The notes beneath the pieces are model-generated. The model searched no databases. It was not told the origin of the DNA and saw only the letters and a list, made by a program, of their open reading frames with translations. A program made the position numbers and the translations under genes. Shown in pieces: positions 1-9,431 of a stretch of DNA of 64,000 bases. This DNA is from Diphasiastrum complanatum. Its lineage: Eukaryota; Streptophyta; Lycopodiopsida; Lycopodiales; Lycopodiaceae. How positions within the stretch are numbered: position 1 is the first letter of the stretch; every line of letters starts with the position of its first letter. The DNA lies in NCBI GenBank assembly GCA_029204225.1, contig CM055092.1, positions 19,525,222 to 19,589,221 of the forward strand, given 5' to 3'.

Positions 1-24
1 AGAAGATATACCAAAAACGAGTTT

Positions 25-423
25 TTGAGATTGCTTTGGACACTACGAACTTTTGGTGTTGCCTTTTGGTCTAACCAATGCACCGGCAACTTTCCAACAC
101 CTGATGTGGATGATTTGTTCAGGCCATATTTGGGAAGATTTGTAGTGGTATTCTTAGATGATATCCTAGTCTTCAGTAAGTCTTTGGCGGATCATAAAGA
201 GCATCTTAGGATTGTCCTGGACATCCTAAGAAGGGAAAAGCTCTTTGCCAAAGAGTCTAAGTGTGACTTTGTTGGTAAGGAATTGTCCTACTTGGGGCAT
301 AAGATCTCCAAACAGGGTGTGGATATCGAGCCCAATTGTATCGAAAAGATTATTGATTGGCCTATTCTTACCACAGTTTGGGAAATCAAGTCTTTCTTGG
401 GGTTTGTAGGATTTTTTTGTTAG
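25..423 (+). pseudogene. gypsy reverse transcriptase, C-terminal half (decayed)
   Basis: The translation carries the reverse-transcriptase active-site block VVFLDDILVFSKS (residues about 40-52, FLDD in place of the more usual Y-x-DD), followed by the conserved stretch with KCDF and LSYLGHKIS and the end of the domain (IKSFLGFVGFF). The family copies RNA into DNA in the cytoplasmic particle. The palm N-terminus is missing or altered: the first 20 residues match the family poorly. A stop ends the frame just after the FLGFVGFF block, where a working protein would continue into RNase H. Confidence 0.85.
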
Positions 424-459
424 CATATTCTCCAATTTGCTTGATTGGCATCCTAGGCC

Positions 460-1202
460 TTGAAAGGCTATAAGAAGCTAAGACGGAGGGCTAAGAGTTC
501 TTTAGTGCAGTGGGCAGAGGATATGAATAATTGTTTTGAGTTGCTTAAGAAAAGTGTTACTTCAGCACCAATACTAATCATTGGCAATCCTAATAAGGCT
601 TTTGTGGTTAGGACCGATGCCAGTGATTATGCCATTAGAGCTGTTTTGATGCAAGATGGACATCCTGTTGCTTATGAAAGCAAGAAACTCAATCCTGCTC
701 AATCTAGTATTGTACCTATGAGAAGGATTTGTTTGCAATTGTTCATGTCTTGAAAATTTGACGACATTATTTGTATAGAGCCAGATTTGAAGTTTTGACA
801 GATCATCAGGCTCTTCGATATTTTTGTGATGCTACAGATTTAAAGGGGAGGCAAGCTAGATGGGCTGAGCTGATGCAAATCTTTGACTTTTCTATACGTT
901 ATTGTAAAGGAAGTCAAAATACTCTAGCAGATGCTTTGAGTCGTTTATGGGTTATTAACCAGTTATGCATTACTGTTATAGAACCGGGGTTGTTTCAGTC
1001 TCTCCAAGGACTTTATGAGTCTGATCCTTTTTTCAGAAAGTATTGGAAACAAGTACTTTTTGGGGTCAATTCTGGTATGCAAGATTCCTCGAATAAGGAA
1101 AAGACTGAAATAGATTTTGTTATTCAAAACATGATTTTGTTTCGTAAAGGCAAGGTGTGTATACTGGAGAATGACACAGTAAGGGCCCAAATCTTTCAAT
1201 AG
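460..1202 (+). pseudogene. gypsy RNase H and linker (decayed, two frames)
   Basis: At 460-753 the frame encodes the start of the RNase H domain (VVRTDASDYAIRAVLMQ, then PVAYESKKLNPAQ). After a frameshift near 755, 771-1202 gives the second half (LTDHQALRYF) and the conserved end KGSQNTLADALSRL, then linker toward the integrase. The domain would degrade RNA in the RNA-DNA hybrid. The first frame is shared with the reverse-transcriptase piece upstream; the second is shifted. No integrase zinc finger follows, because a different element starts at 1203. Confidence 0.85.
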
Positions 1203-1880
1203 TGATGGAAATCACGTTCAATCTTTATTAACTAACTTTGAAATCGCTATATACTAAGTGATTACGTAGCCAAATATTAAATTCTCAGACAATTTATATC
1301 AGTTACAAAAGCAATACTGAGATGCATGCATTCTGACACAAACTGAATGCAATAAGAAAATAATATTGATTCAGGAAAAAAAAGATCATATGCTAATGAG
1401 TGCAAGACAATAGCGGATAGAACCGCACACTCTAAAGTTGTCTCTGAGTAACTGAGAATGAGTCTGAAATAAGCAACTCTGCTGATAAGCAGTAGCGCAA
1501 TAGCAACTCTAAAATAAATCTCTAAAAGATTGAGCTAGAATTCTCAAGAGAGTTCAAGCTTGAAAGCTTAATAGAGAGCTAACAACAATACTTTCTGATT
1601 GTGAACGATCTGCTTGATGAGAGTGTAGGAATCATCCTGTAATAACACTCAACTCCTTCACAATTTACAATAACATTTTTACTTTCAAATGATAATGAGA
1701 TGCATGAATAGTTGATTTATACTAAGTAATTAGGTCGTCAAATGTGATTGCCATTTGGCTGGTGTCCGTTGGCATTCATCTAGTTCTTTTCAGAAGTTAC
1801 TTGTTGATAAGCGGTGACAATTGGCCGTAAACAGTCTGTCTGCATAAATGAACGTAAACTGTCATTCTGCATGAATGAAC
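1203..1880 (-). repeat. copia LTR fragment, minus strand
   Basis: Read on the minus strand, 1203-1480 matches 13443-13735, which is the LTR next to a copia primer-binding site; shared landmarks are the ATGCATGCAT tract, CTACGTAATCACTTAGTAT and GATAGAACCGC (minus: GCGGTTCTATC). The last 75 or so bases of the LTR are missing at the 1203 edge, so this is a truncated LTR joined to the gypsy fragment. The part right of about 1500 is assigned to the same LTR by continuity only. Confidence 0.65.
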
Positions 1881-1890
1881 GTAAACTGCC
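1838..1890 (-). repeat. direct duplication of about 26 bp
   Basis: Two adjacent near-copies of a segment containing AATGAACGTAAACTG are seen (near 1848 and 1874). They lie just left of the larger 52-bp tandem array and probably belong to the U3 part of the same LTR. Confidence 0.6.
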
Positions 1891-2155
1891 ACAAGCTAAA
1901 AATGCGACACTGCATTTTTACTCGTAATTTCTGACAAGTGAAAAATGCAAAAAAGATGACACTGCATTTTTGCACGTAATTCCTGACAGGCGAAAAATGT
2001 GAAAAAGACGACAGTGCATTTTTGCACGTAATTCTTGACAAGCGAAAAATGCGAAAAAAATGACACTACATTTTTACACGCAATTCTTGACAGGCAAAAA
2101 ATGCAAAAAAGCCGACACTGCATTTTTACATGAGATTCTTGACAGGCGACACTAT
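1886..2155. repeat. 52-bp tandem repeat, about five copies
   Basis: The unit contains CACTGCATTTTTGCACG, then TAATTCTTGACAGGCGAAAAATGC. The CGTAATT-type landmark recurs at about 1923, 1975, 2027, 2079 and 2131, a period of 51-53 bp. Copies differ by substitutions and short A-run length changes. The array sits upstream, in LTR orientation, of the minus-strand copia LTR fragment and so could be a U3 enhancer-like block. Open frames through it on the minus strand are a product of the repeat. Confidence 0.85.
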
Positions 2156-2390
2156 CGGGTTTGTAGAGAGAGAAAATGCGATATACTAGTTGTCAAACTT
2201 CGTGTATTTCTGCAGACTGTGTAAAAACACTTGTAATTCTGCACTCTGTATAAAGACACGGGAAAATCCGCAGAACTGGATAAACAATTGGATGAAGATT
2301 AAAAACCGATTAGTCGAAAAGAGAATAATCCAAAAAGAAGCTCCTCCAAGTCTTTGATAAATGCAACTGATCCTTTCATAACCTACAACA

Positions 2391-2405
2391 CAAGCTCTAA
2401 TACCA
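2391..2405 (-). other. copia primer-binding site
   Basis: On the minus strand this reads TGGTATTAGAGCTTG, one mismatch from the initiator-methionine tRNA primer site TGGTATCAGAGC common in plant copia elements. It directly abuts the LTR starting at 2406. Confidence 0.75.
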
Positions 2406-3090
2406 TGTGAAGATTTCATCAATCATTAAGATCCGAAATCATCTATTGATCTTTGGTTTGAACGACAACACAATTTACACCATTTGTAATGTAGAAAATC
2501 AACATCTACTTAATAAAAGAGATGCAAACTCAATAAGATATTGATCAAACATCAAAGTTGTAATAATATGAATTTGTTGTCCATACAATAACAATAATCT
2601 ATTGTATATCACACGTGTGGATCTGAATATAGCAAAATATGAGCATTCTACACACAAGATTGCAAGATATCATCAAGATAGTGCACCAATGGATAGATGA
2701 ACTCAAGAGAACTCATGTATAGGCATGAAATGAGATGAGAGAGAGAAGAATCATTTCTCCCACAAGTTTACATCCTTTTATAGTAGGTCCATGCATCATT
2801 AATGAGCTTGGTTTTCCTCCATAGTAAAAAATCCTACTATTATTGTGGACTAGCTTCAATGAACAAGATATTCAAATCTGAAATATCCAGACTCGACCTC
2901 CTACTTTTTTCTCACTTTCTAAAAGTGGTAATTCAAATGCTTTTAGACTACTATAACTTTGAAAAGTCAAACTCTAAGTCTAATATGAAAATTGGCCTCA
3001 ATTGTCAAATAAACAAATATGTCCAAACTATCAAACTAGTTGACAATTTCTACAACCCTCATGATATAAATCCCCACTATGTTCCTATTT
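2406..3090 (-). repeat. copia LTR, truncated, minus strand
   Basis: The LTR begins at the primer-binding site (plus strand TGTGAAG; minus strand end CTTCACA). A minus-strand TATA-like box, CTATAAAAGG, lies near 2772-2782. The far end lacks a matching terminus and the 3090 limit is approximate. The termini resemble those of the LTR at 48652-49382, so a related family is possible. Confidence 0.6.
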
Positions 3091-3634
3091 CAAGGCATAG
3101 AAAGTGGGCGAATTGCGACACACCTTTGGACTAGATCAAAATAAAAACGTTAAACTGGCCAAAGGTTCATTCAGAGCACGGGTGGGGCATGGATGTAGAT
3201 GCCTAAAGGGCCCTCATCCAATTTTCAAGGCAGTATCTCAAGTGCCTAGATCCAACAGTTCGTGCGACAACAGAATTCGTCTGTGATCTAGAATTCTTGA
3301 TGCAGGTCCTCTCCAAATGGGGCGATTTCTTATCTCGAATAATTTTTGATCCTAATAAAGCCTTGGCGTCTGATAAACTTGAAGACCAACTCCTAGTAGC
3401 TCGATTGTATTATAGAGTGGCGATGCTAGGCCCATCATGGCCCAATAAGTTCTAGACTTGGATTGCCCAATTTTGGTTGGAGGGGCGTCCACAAGGTTTT
3501 TTTTTCCACCTGCAGACGAGTATAGCTACGAGCGACTAGATTTCATGGAGCATGTCACCAGCTACTTATAAAGCATCATCGCAAATTCTGAGGTCTCTAT
3601 TAGCCCGTAGTGTCGTGGGATTGATACTACTTCA
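3091..3634. other. unassigned spacer
   Basis: This stretch holds only short open frames and no domain I can recognise. It ends exactly where a gypsy reverse transcriptase resumes just after its catalytic block, so it is probably rearranged element sequence replacing the 5' part of that element. Confidence 0.4.
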
Positions 3635-4780
3635 GTGGTGTTTAGTCGTAGCCTCAAAGATCACATTAAACATTTAAGGACTGTCCTCCAACGACTGAGG
3701 AACAACAACTTGTTCGCGAAAAGAGAAAAATGTGAATTTGTGGTAGAGGAAGTTGATTTCCTTGGACATGTTATAGGCTACGGACGAATTCGGATGGATC
3801 CTAAGAAGATCAAGACTATCTTGGATTGGTTGGCTCCTAAAACTGTTCATGGCATCAAATCCTTTGTGGGCTTATGTAACTTTTACAGGAGATTCATTGA
3901 GGCATTTAGCAAAATTGTGGCACCACTGTTGGAGCAGAACAAGACTCATCTAAAGATGACATGGACACCGGAATGTGAAGCAGCATTCCAAGAACTAAAA
4001 CGACGGATCACTCAAGAACCCATCCTTGCCTTACCGGACTTTAGCAAACCTTTTGAAATACATACAGACGCGTCAAACTTTGCTATTGGGGCCGTGCTGA
4101 TGCAAGACAGAAAACCTGTTGCATATTTTTCAAAGAAATTGAGTGACGTAGAGCGACGATGGCCAACTTATGAAAAAGAAATGGTCGCAGTAGTTCAAGC
4201 AATGGAGCATTGGAGACATTATGTGCCAGGAAAACCCTTTAAGGCGTTCACTGATAATGTATCACTCAAGTACTTCTCATCCCAAGGTATGCTCACGCCA
4301 AAGCAAATGCGATGGCAAAACTTTCTCTCAAAATTCAATATAGACATTGTACACATGGTGGGAAAGAACAATGTGGTGGCGGACGCACTAAGTAGACAGG
4401 AACACTTGATGGCAATAGTGACAACTCAGGTGACTGGCCTACTCCAAGAAATCAGGGAGAATTATGGTGCAAATGTGTTGGTGAAGGACTTAATGATCGA
4501 ATTCCAGCTGGGAAAGCCTCATAAACACTTCACTTGGAAAGATCAAATGGTTGTTTATAAACAACGCAAAGTATATGTCCTAGACAACATCAACCTGAGG
4601 AAGAAAGTCTTGCGAGAACATCATGACGTACTAGCCGTCGGACATCTAGGGGTGAATCGCATGTATGAACTTCTCAAAAGAGGCTTCTATTGGCCAGGTA
4701 TGTGGGCAGACGTTGAATCCTATGTGCAAACATGCCTGACATGTCAACAAGTGAAGGTGGAACCGCTAGCTCCAGCATGA
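3635..4780 (+). pseudogene. gypsy pol: RT end, RNase H, integrase zinc finger
   Basis: The frame starts immediately after the RT catalytic block (VFSRSLKDHIKHL), runs through KCEFVVEEVDFLGHVI and FYRRFIEAFSKI, then RNase H (HTDASNFAIGAVLMQ at about residue 145, KNNVVADALSRQ at about 245). The last 60 residues hold the integrase zinc finger: the paired histidines in REHHDVLAVGHLG and the cysteines in CLTCQQVK, with GFYWPGMW between. A TGA ends the frame at 4780, just before the integrase core. The ATG at 3635 is only the first in the open frame, not a true start. Confidence 0.9.
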
Positions 4781-4822
4781 CTACTCCAACCATTACCGGT
4801 ACCAGCATACCCATGGGATTCG

Positions 4823-5077
4823 GTGAGCATGGATTTTATTGTTCAACTACCACGGTGCCAAGGCTTCGACTCAATTTATGTGGTGGTTGACCGCTTTTCA
4901 AAGCAAGTTCATCTAGTACCAACTAAAAGTTCAGTGACAGCTGAAGAAGTGGCAAGGCTATTTTCAAATGTGTCTTCAAATACCACGGCCTGCCTAGAAC
5001 GATTATTTATGACCAAGACACCAAGTTCGTCGGAAAGTTTTGTACTTGTCTATTTCGCCTCGTGGGAACTGGACTGA
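4823..5077 (+). pseudogene. gypsy integrase core, first part
   Basis: It begins in the same general order as the previous frame, with [25 protein letters not shown] giving the first catalytic aspartates of the D-D-35-E fold. The sequence then degrades ([12 protein letters not shown]) and loses the frame at about 5060, where the second catalytic aspartate region should be. The next frame picks up at the catalytic glutamate, so one integrase coding region is now split over three frames. Confidence 0.8.
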
Positions 5078-5943
5078 ATTTTAGCATTGCATATCACCCT
5101 CAGACAGATGGGCAAACAGAACGAGTCAATCGACAGATTGAACAATATTTACGAAATTATGTCGCTTGGGACCAATCCGATTGGGTCAACTACTTGGATA
5201 TTCTCGAGTTTGCACATAACAACCAAGTGAACAGATCTAATGGAAGGGCACCCTTTGAGATAAGCAATGGTCGGCTACCGATTGTTCCAAGCTCTTTTCT
5301 TACAAGCGTGCAAGAAACACCAGTACCCACTGTGGAGGAATTCATCAATGAGTGGCACACAAAGCTGACAGAGGTGAAGTCATTTTTAGAGCAGTCACAA
5401 AGGAGTATGGCAGCTGACGTAAACCCACATCGACGAGAACTGGAATTTGAGGAAGGTGATCAAGTATGGCTGAACACAAAGAACATTGCTTTACCAAAAG
5501 GTTTCTCTCATAAGTTCGTTCGACCTTATGCGGGACCATATTATGTCACCAAGAAGATCAACCCAATGGCTTACCGATTGGCGCTGCCATCCAACTTGGA
5601 TATACACAATGTGTTTCATATCTCATTACTCAAACGGTACAAACCAGATGAGCGATTTGATCGGCAACACGAACTCCGTCACCCACCAACAACACTTGAT
5701 GATACGAAGAGACAGCTTGTACCAGAACAAATATTGACACATAGAAAGCGAACTGGCGTTCAACGTGAATATCTAGTGAAGTGGCTACGGGCTCCACTTA
5801 TGGAGGCTTCTTGGGAGTACGAAGACAAACTTAAGGAGGGAGCCCCTGAAGTACTAGTAGATTATCTGCAGAAGAACCAACGCAATAGCCGTTTTCCCAG
5901 ATCGGCACACAAAGCACTACCTGGCGGCATGCATCCTACATGA
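5062..5943 (+). pseudogene. gypsy integrase C-terminal half with chromodomain
   Basis: The frame has the integrase motif YHPQTDGQTERVNRQIEQYL with the catalytic glutamate (about residue 20), the linker typical of plant chromoviruses, the GPF/Y-like segment (FVRPYAGPYYVTKKI), the FHISLLKRY block and, at about residues 235-270, a chromodomain (REYLVKWLRAPLMEASWEYE). The chromodomain is thought to steer integration toward marked heterochromatin. This piece has no internal stop and ends at 5943. It depends on the upstream frames and cannot act alone. Confidence 0.88.
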
Positions 5944-6018
5944 ACATTCATGGCCATTCTGAAGTTCAAGGAACTTCCAGGTATCTTTCTTAAGTTTGTC
6001 AATAAATCACTTGCAGCT

Positions 6019-6062
6019 TTACATAGGTTTTACGTAAGTGAACTTTATCTACACTTTTCCTG
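6019..6062 (+). repeat. conserved 3'-region motif shared with the gypsy element at 26.6 kb
   Basis: The segment with AGGTTTTACGTAAG, then TTTATC and CTTTTC, recurs at about 26645-26684 in the 3' noncoding region of the second gypsy element, with only a few differences over about 38 bases. Both copies lie between the pol stop and the polypurine tract. Confidence 0.7.
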
Positions 6063-6172
6063 TGCTATTGCCAATGTATTTTTTTTAATTCAAAGTTGTT
6101 AAGGCCGGTGAATTAAGCCCGTGCCATACGTCCTAGGTCTAGTTTGGCCCTGATGAGGACATCAGCTTTTTC

Positions 6173-6186
6173 AAACGAGGGGAGGA
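6173..6186 (+). other. polypurine tract
   Basis: AACGAGGGGAGGA lies directly before the TGTTG start of the 3' LTR, as expected for the plus-strand primer of an LTR retroelement. Confidence 0.75.
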
Positions 6187-7103
6187 TGTTGTAAAGCTGA
6201 CTCAGGTGCACCCAGCGTGCCCTGTAAGACTCTAAGGGGTGACGCTCCCTAAGGTCCCAGAGCAAGTTAGAATGTCAAGGACTGAGCCTCCGACCTGTGG
6301 TGAGCCAGTCAAGTAGTCACAAGTCATGAGCTAGCTCTGGAGCTCGAGTCATGGCCTAATTAGGAAGCAAGTTGATTTCGCCGCCGGGACGGCTCCCGGG
6401 ACCCATGTCCGGGAGCCAGACTGATTCTGCCAGGCTTGCCAGGCTTAATCAGCAAAATAAAAACTAGGTCCCAAAAAGCGTGCTTTACCAGAAAGCACTA
6501 TGTTTCAGAACAGAGGGGGTGCGCCGAATCACAGCAGAACTATAGGGGGAGTCCGGCAGATAGAAACTTGGGCAGCTCAACCAGCGCCAGGAATCCAGTC
6601 GCCAGGTCTCAGCTCCCTCTACCAGCACTGGCCAAGCACAATGCCCAGCACGTGTTGGTGGCCCCGAGACCGGTCAGTCTATGTATGAATGTAACCTCTC
6701 CCAAATCTAATAAAGTTGATCCTTGGGGATGATTACCATTTCGGTTTCGCCTCCGGGACTGGTCCAAGTGGAAGGACCCTTACTACAACCTTTTTGCGTC
6801 GCTGGCGCCTAAGGGTCCCTATCATCGACATGGGGCTTGCAGCTATGCCAATTGGTCAGTTTGGCGACCACTATGCCTTGGGTTTCATGTGTGGCTTGTC
6901 TTTGCCTTTGGTTACCTTTTGGGGACGGATTCTGAGTTGGCTTTTGGGTTGGTTGGGATTCCAGTTTTCTTAAGTCTGAATGGTTAAGCTTGTTACGTTC
7001 TGAGTTGGCTTTTACGTAAGTGCATGATGGATGAATGTTAGACTTAAGCGCGTGTTGGGGAAACCGCTCAAGTCCCAGCGCCCTTTGAGGCACCGGCGCA
7101 ACA
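6187..7103 (+). repeat. 3' LTR of gypsy chromovirus
   Basis: The LTR starts TGTTGTAAAGC after the polypurine tract and can be closed at CAACA (7103), giving a TGTTG/CAACA inverted terminal pair and a length of 917 bp. An AATAAA signal lies near 6709. There is no second LTR to confirm the 3' border, so it is provisional. Confidence 0.65.
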
Positions 7104-7500
7104 CTATGTTAACATTCCCCCACCTAGGGTGGTTTCACATGGAGTGGGGGTAAGTCCAAAAGGCCCAAATCCTTTACTTTGATTGGTGGAGCCATTCCAA
7201 GAGGCCTACCGCCCATTTTACAAGGGAGGAGAGTCAAGATACCAGGGGAGTACCTTGGGCCTCTTGGAGTATTGGGGAAAAGTGGTGGGCCATTTCTCTC
7301 CCCTCCAATCAAAATCATAAATGCCCTATCTCATTTAAATTTAGACGATAAATGCGTTGCCCTCCAAATGAAAGGGCCTTTCACATGGAACGACTTAGAA
7401 GGACTTGGGCTTTCAAACTTGGGGGTAAGTGCAAATTTTCAATTGGCCGTGGACTCTTCCATGTGAAAGCACCCTTTTAGTTCAATATTTATGAGAAAAC
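7104..7500. repeat. fold-back region with two imperfect inverted repeats
   Basis: The arms containing TTTGATTGGTGGAGCC (about 7176) and CCCCTCCAATCAAAA (about 7300) pair, with CCAAGAGGCC and GGCCTCTTGG also pairing inside. A second pair is CCTTTCACATGGA (about 7376) with TCCATGTGAAAG (about 7457). The segment TTTCACATGGA also recurs at 7132. The structure resembles a degenerate miniature inverted-repeat element, but I cannot define terminal repeats or a target duplication. Confidence 0.5.
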
Positions 7501-8043
7501 ATATATGGAAGTCATAAAAAAAAAGTCCAAGTGCACATTATTTGAACATTCCTCCACTTATCAACTACTCATACAAAATCTCAAACTCTTCAATGCCTAC
7601 AGGATTTTAATTGTGCACAAAAATCAAACTTCACACGTGAACAATTTAAACTTTATTTCATTATTAGGTACTCCCTTGTGAGAAACTTTTGATTTCTCTA
7701 GATTCTCTCAATAGGGTCAAATGATACCGGGGTTAATCCCCCCCTTGGCCCCCAGCGGTCCGGTTCTCAACCTCCATCTCAATCTAAGGCTTAAAGGATC
7801 CAACGGTCTTAGATTTGATCGGTTCCTACAAAAGAGCATAACCCCCAATTCTTCATAGAAGTAGATCCTTGAAAAATAGCATTACCCTTCACTTAGGTTC
7901 TCCAAAACCGAATTGAGATTCTAAAAATTAACCAATACAAACATGATAATTTTGGAGCAAGGCACATGTCACAAAACTCATTAAGTATCCACGTGGCAAA
8001 GCTTCGCACCCCTTCAATTTCAGCTGACCATTAACCGTCGTCG

Positions 8044-8046
<3 letters not shown>
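7501..8046. other. intergenic, upstream of STPGR gene
   Basis: AT-rich sequence without a credible open frame. It probably holds the promoter of the gene at 8232, but I see no unambiguous TATA box or other defined element. Confidence 0.5.

Positions 8047-8115
<69 letters not shown>
8047..8115. repeat. compound microsatellite (TC)n(AC)n
   Basis: An unbroken TC run of about 16 units passes directly into an AC run of about 19 units. It lies about 120 bp upstream of the first in-frame ATG of the STPGR gene, so it may be in the promoter or 5' untranslated region. Such arrays vary in length between individuals. Confidence 0.95.
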
Positions 8116-8118
<3 letters not shown>

Positions 8119-8231
8119 GGGCATCTTCCTGCATCTGCCTCTGCCTCTTAGCTCGATCAAAGCTTGGCATCAGACAGGATTGAAAGCTTCACGGATGTCT
8201 TTTGGGGAGCGATATATATACTTCATTCAGC

Positions 8232-9431
8232 ATGCCGAGAGAAAGAACACCTGGTCCTGGAGCCTACAACACAGATGTAAGCCTTATCACTCCAGCTTCA
8301 CCTAAATTCACCATGGCTGGCAAGTCTTCAAGCTCAGATTTTGCAATGGATCAGGCTCCTGGTCCTGGAGCCTACACCCCTAATCTTGACTACAGCAGTC
8401 CCTCATACACCATTCCAGGAAAATGCTGCACTGGTAATGGCTGCAAGGAGGAGTTTCCTGGACCAGGATCCTATGATGCAAAGAGCTTGGTAGTGCAGTC
8501 AAAAGAGCCAGCTTATACAATCGGTGGCAGGATGCCAGCATCTCACAGAGATCCCATGCCTGGGCCTGGGCAGTATTCCATGCATTCATCAGATCCCGGG
8601 CCAGCTTACAGCATGCCTGGCAAAAGAGCTGCACCAGACTTTTTGGGATCTCCTGGCCCAGGAGCATACAACCCAGATGGTAGGCCAACAAGTCCAGCCT
8701 TTACCATGGCAGGCAGGTTCGCGCAAGGAGTGAATGATCCCACTCCTGGGCCAGGTGCATATTGTCCTCACGGCATCTCTCCTGGGCCTGCTTATAGCAT
8801 TTCAACTAAAGGCACTGAGAGGGATACACCTCCTAACCCAGGCCCAGGACAGTATCACTTAGATCAAAGCTTCCTGCAAACTCAAAGGAGAGAGCCATCC
8901 TATACCATTAGAAGTAGGAGAGATGCAACCACAGAGGACCACAGCCCTGGTCCAGGGGCATACACACCAGGAGATAGTGTTAGACTAGAACATAGCCCAG
9001 CTTACACAATCTCTGGAAAAAAGAACAATGAACCAACAATAGCTACCCCGGGTCCAGGAGCTTACAGTGTAGATCATCCTAAGACTTCCAGTCCTGCTTA
9101 CACTATGGCTGGAAAGAGCTTCAAGTCACAGGCTTATACAGGACCTGGCCCTGGATCATATACTCCTCGGAAATATGGTTTCAGTTGCCCTGCTTACAGC
9201 ATTCCAAAGAAGAGGCCAGATTTGCTGAATGATAACACTCCAGGTCCTGGTCAGTACAAGCTCAACACAGATTCAGTTAAATTGCATTCACCAGCGTTTT
9301 CAATGGGTGTAAGATATGAGAAGAAAGCAAATGACGTTAGTCCAGGTCCAGGTTCGTACAGGTCCCAGACTTTAGAGAGAGGCCCTGCATATTCTATGTT
9401 AAGTGGAACCCAAAGATTTACCTCACTTTAG
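8232..9431 (+). CDS. sperm-tail PG-rich repeat (STPGR / ODF3-like) protein
   Basis: The 399-residue product is made almost wholly of about twelve STPGR units of 30-36 residues. Each has a PGPG(A/S/Q)Y core (first cores at residues 7, 43, 76 and 110) and then a (P)A(Y/F)(S/T)(I/M) plus G(K/R) motif. This family (ODF3/SHIPPO in animals) associates with sperm flagella and axonemal or cytoskeletal microtubules; in plants it is expected only where sperm swim. There is no signal peptide or membrane segment, and proline, glycine and tyrosine are high. The ATG at 8232 is the first in this frame. The open frame runs back to a stop at 8181, and the residues there (YTSFSMP) look like the tail of another repeat, so an upstream exon joined at the AG before 8232 is possible. 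The coding part is intronless here and stops at a TAG. This is the only clearly intact host gene in the window. Confidence 0.9.
   Translation: MPRERTPGPGAYNTDVSLITPASPKFTMAGKSSSSDFAMDQAPGPGAYTPNLDYSSPSYTIPGKCCTGNGCKEEFPGPGSYDAKSLVVQSKEPAYTIGGRMPASHRDPMPGPGQYSMHSSDPGPAYSMPGKRAAPDFLGSPGPGAYNPDGRPTSPAFTMAGRFAQGVNDPTPGPGAYCPHGISPGPAYSISTKGTERDTPPNPGPGQYHLDQSFLQTQRREPSYTIRSRRDATTEDHSPGPGAYTPGDSVRLEHSPAYTISGKKNNEPTIATPGPGAYSVDHPKTSSPAYTMAGKSFKSQAYTGPGPGSYTPRKYGFSCPAYSIPKKRPDLLNDNTPGPGQYKLNTDSVKLHSPAFSMGVRYEKKANDVSPGPGSYRSQTLERGPAYSMLSGTQRFTSL

Larger units (their letters stand above)
1..1202 (+). mobile_element. Ty3/gypsy retrotransposon fragment, cut by window start
   Basis: Reverse transcriptase, RNase H and the start of the integrase linker follow each other in the normal gypsy order on the plus strand. 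The frame is interrupted by a stop near 421 and a frameshift near 755, so the copy is dead. It stops abruptly at about 1202, where a copia LTR fragment in the opposite orientation begins. No LTR of this element is in the window. Confidence 0.9.
3635..7103 (+). mobile_element. Ty3/gypsy chromovirus, 5'-truncated, with 3' LTR
   Basis: The order RT end, RNase H, integrase, chromodomain, polypurine tract, LTR is complete on the plus strand. The 5' LTR, gag, protease and the first part of RT are absent. Integrase is broken by a stop at 4780 and a frameshift near 5060. The chromodomain at the end of integrase places it among chromoviruses. Confidence 0.9.

Noticed and set aside
1886-2155. CRISPR-like array
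   Set aside because: The units are directly adjacent with no unique spacers, and the whole context is plant retroelement DNA.
7928-8170. Minus-strand ORF through CVCVC and RERE repeats
   Set aside because: It is a translation of the TC/AC microsatellite.
8380-8771. ORFs antisense or in other frames within the STPGR gene
   Set aside because: Shadows of the regular PGPG coding repeat.
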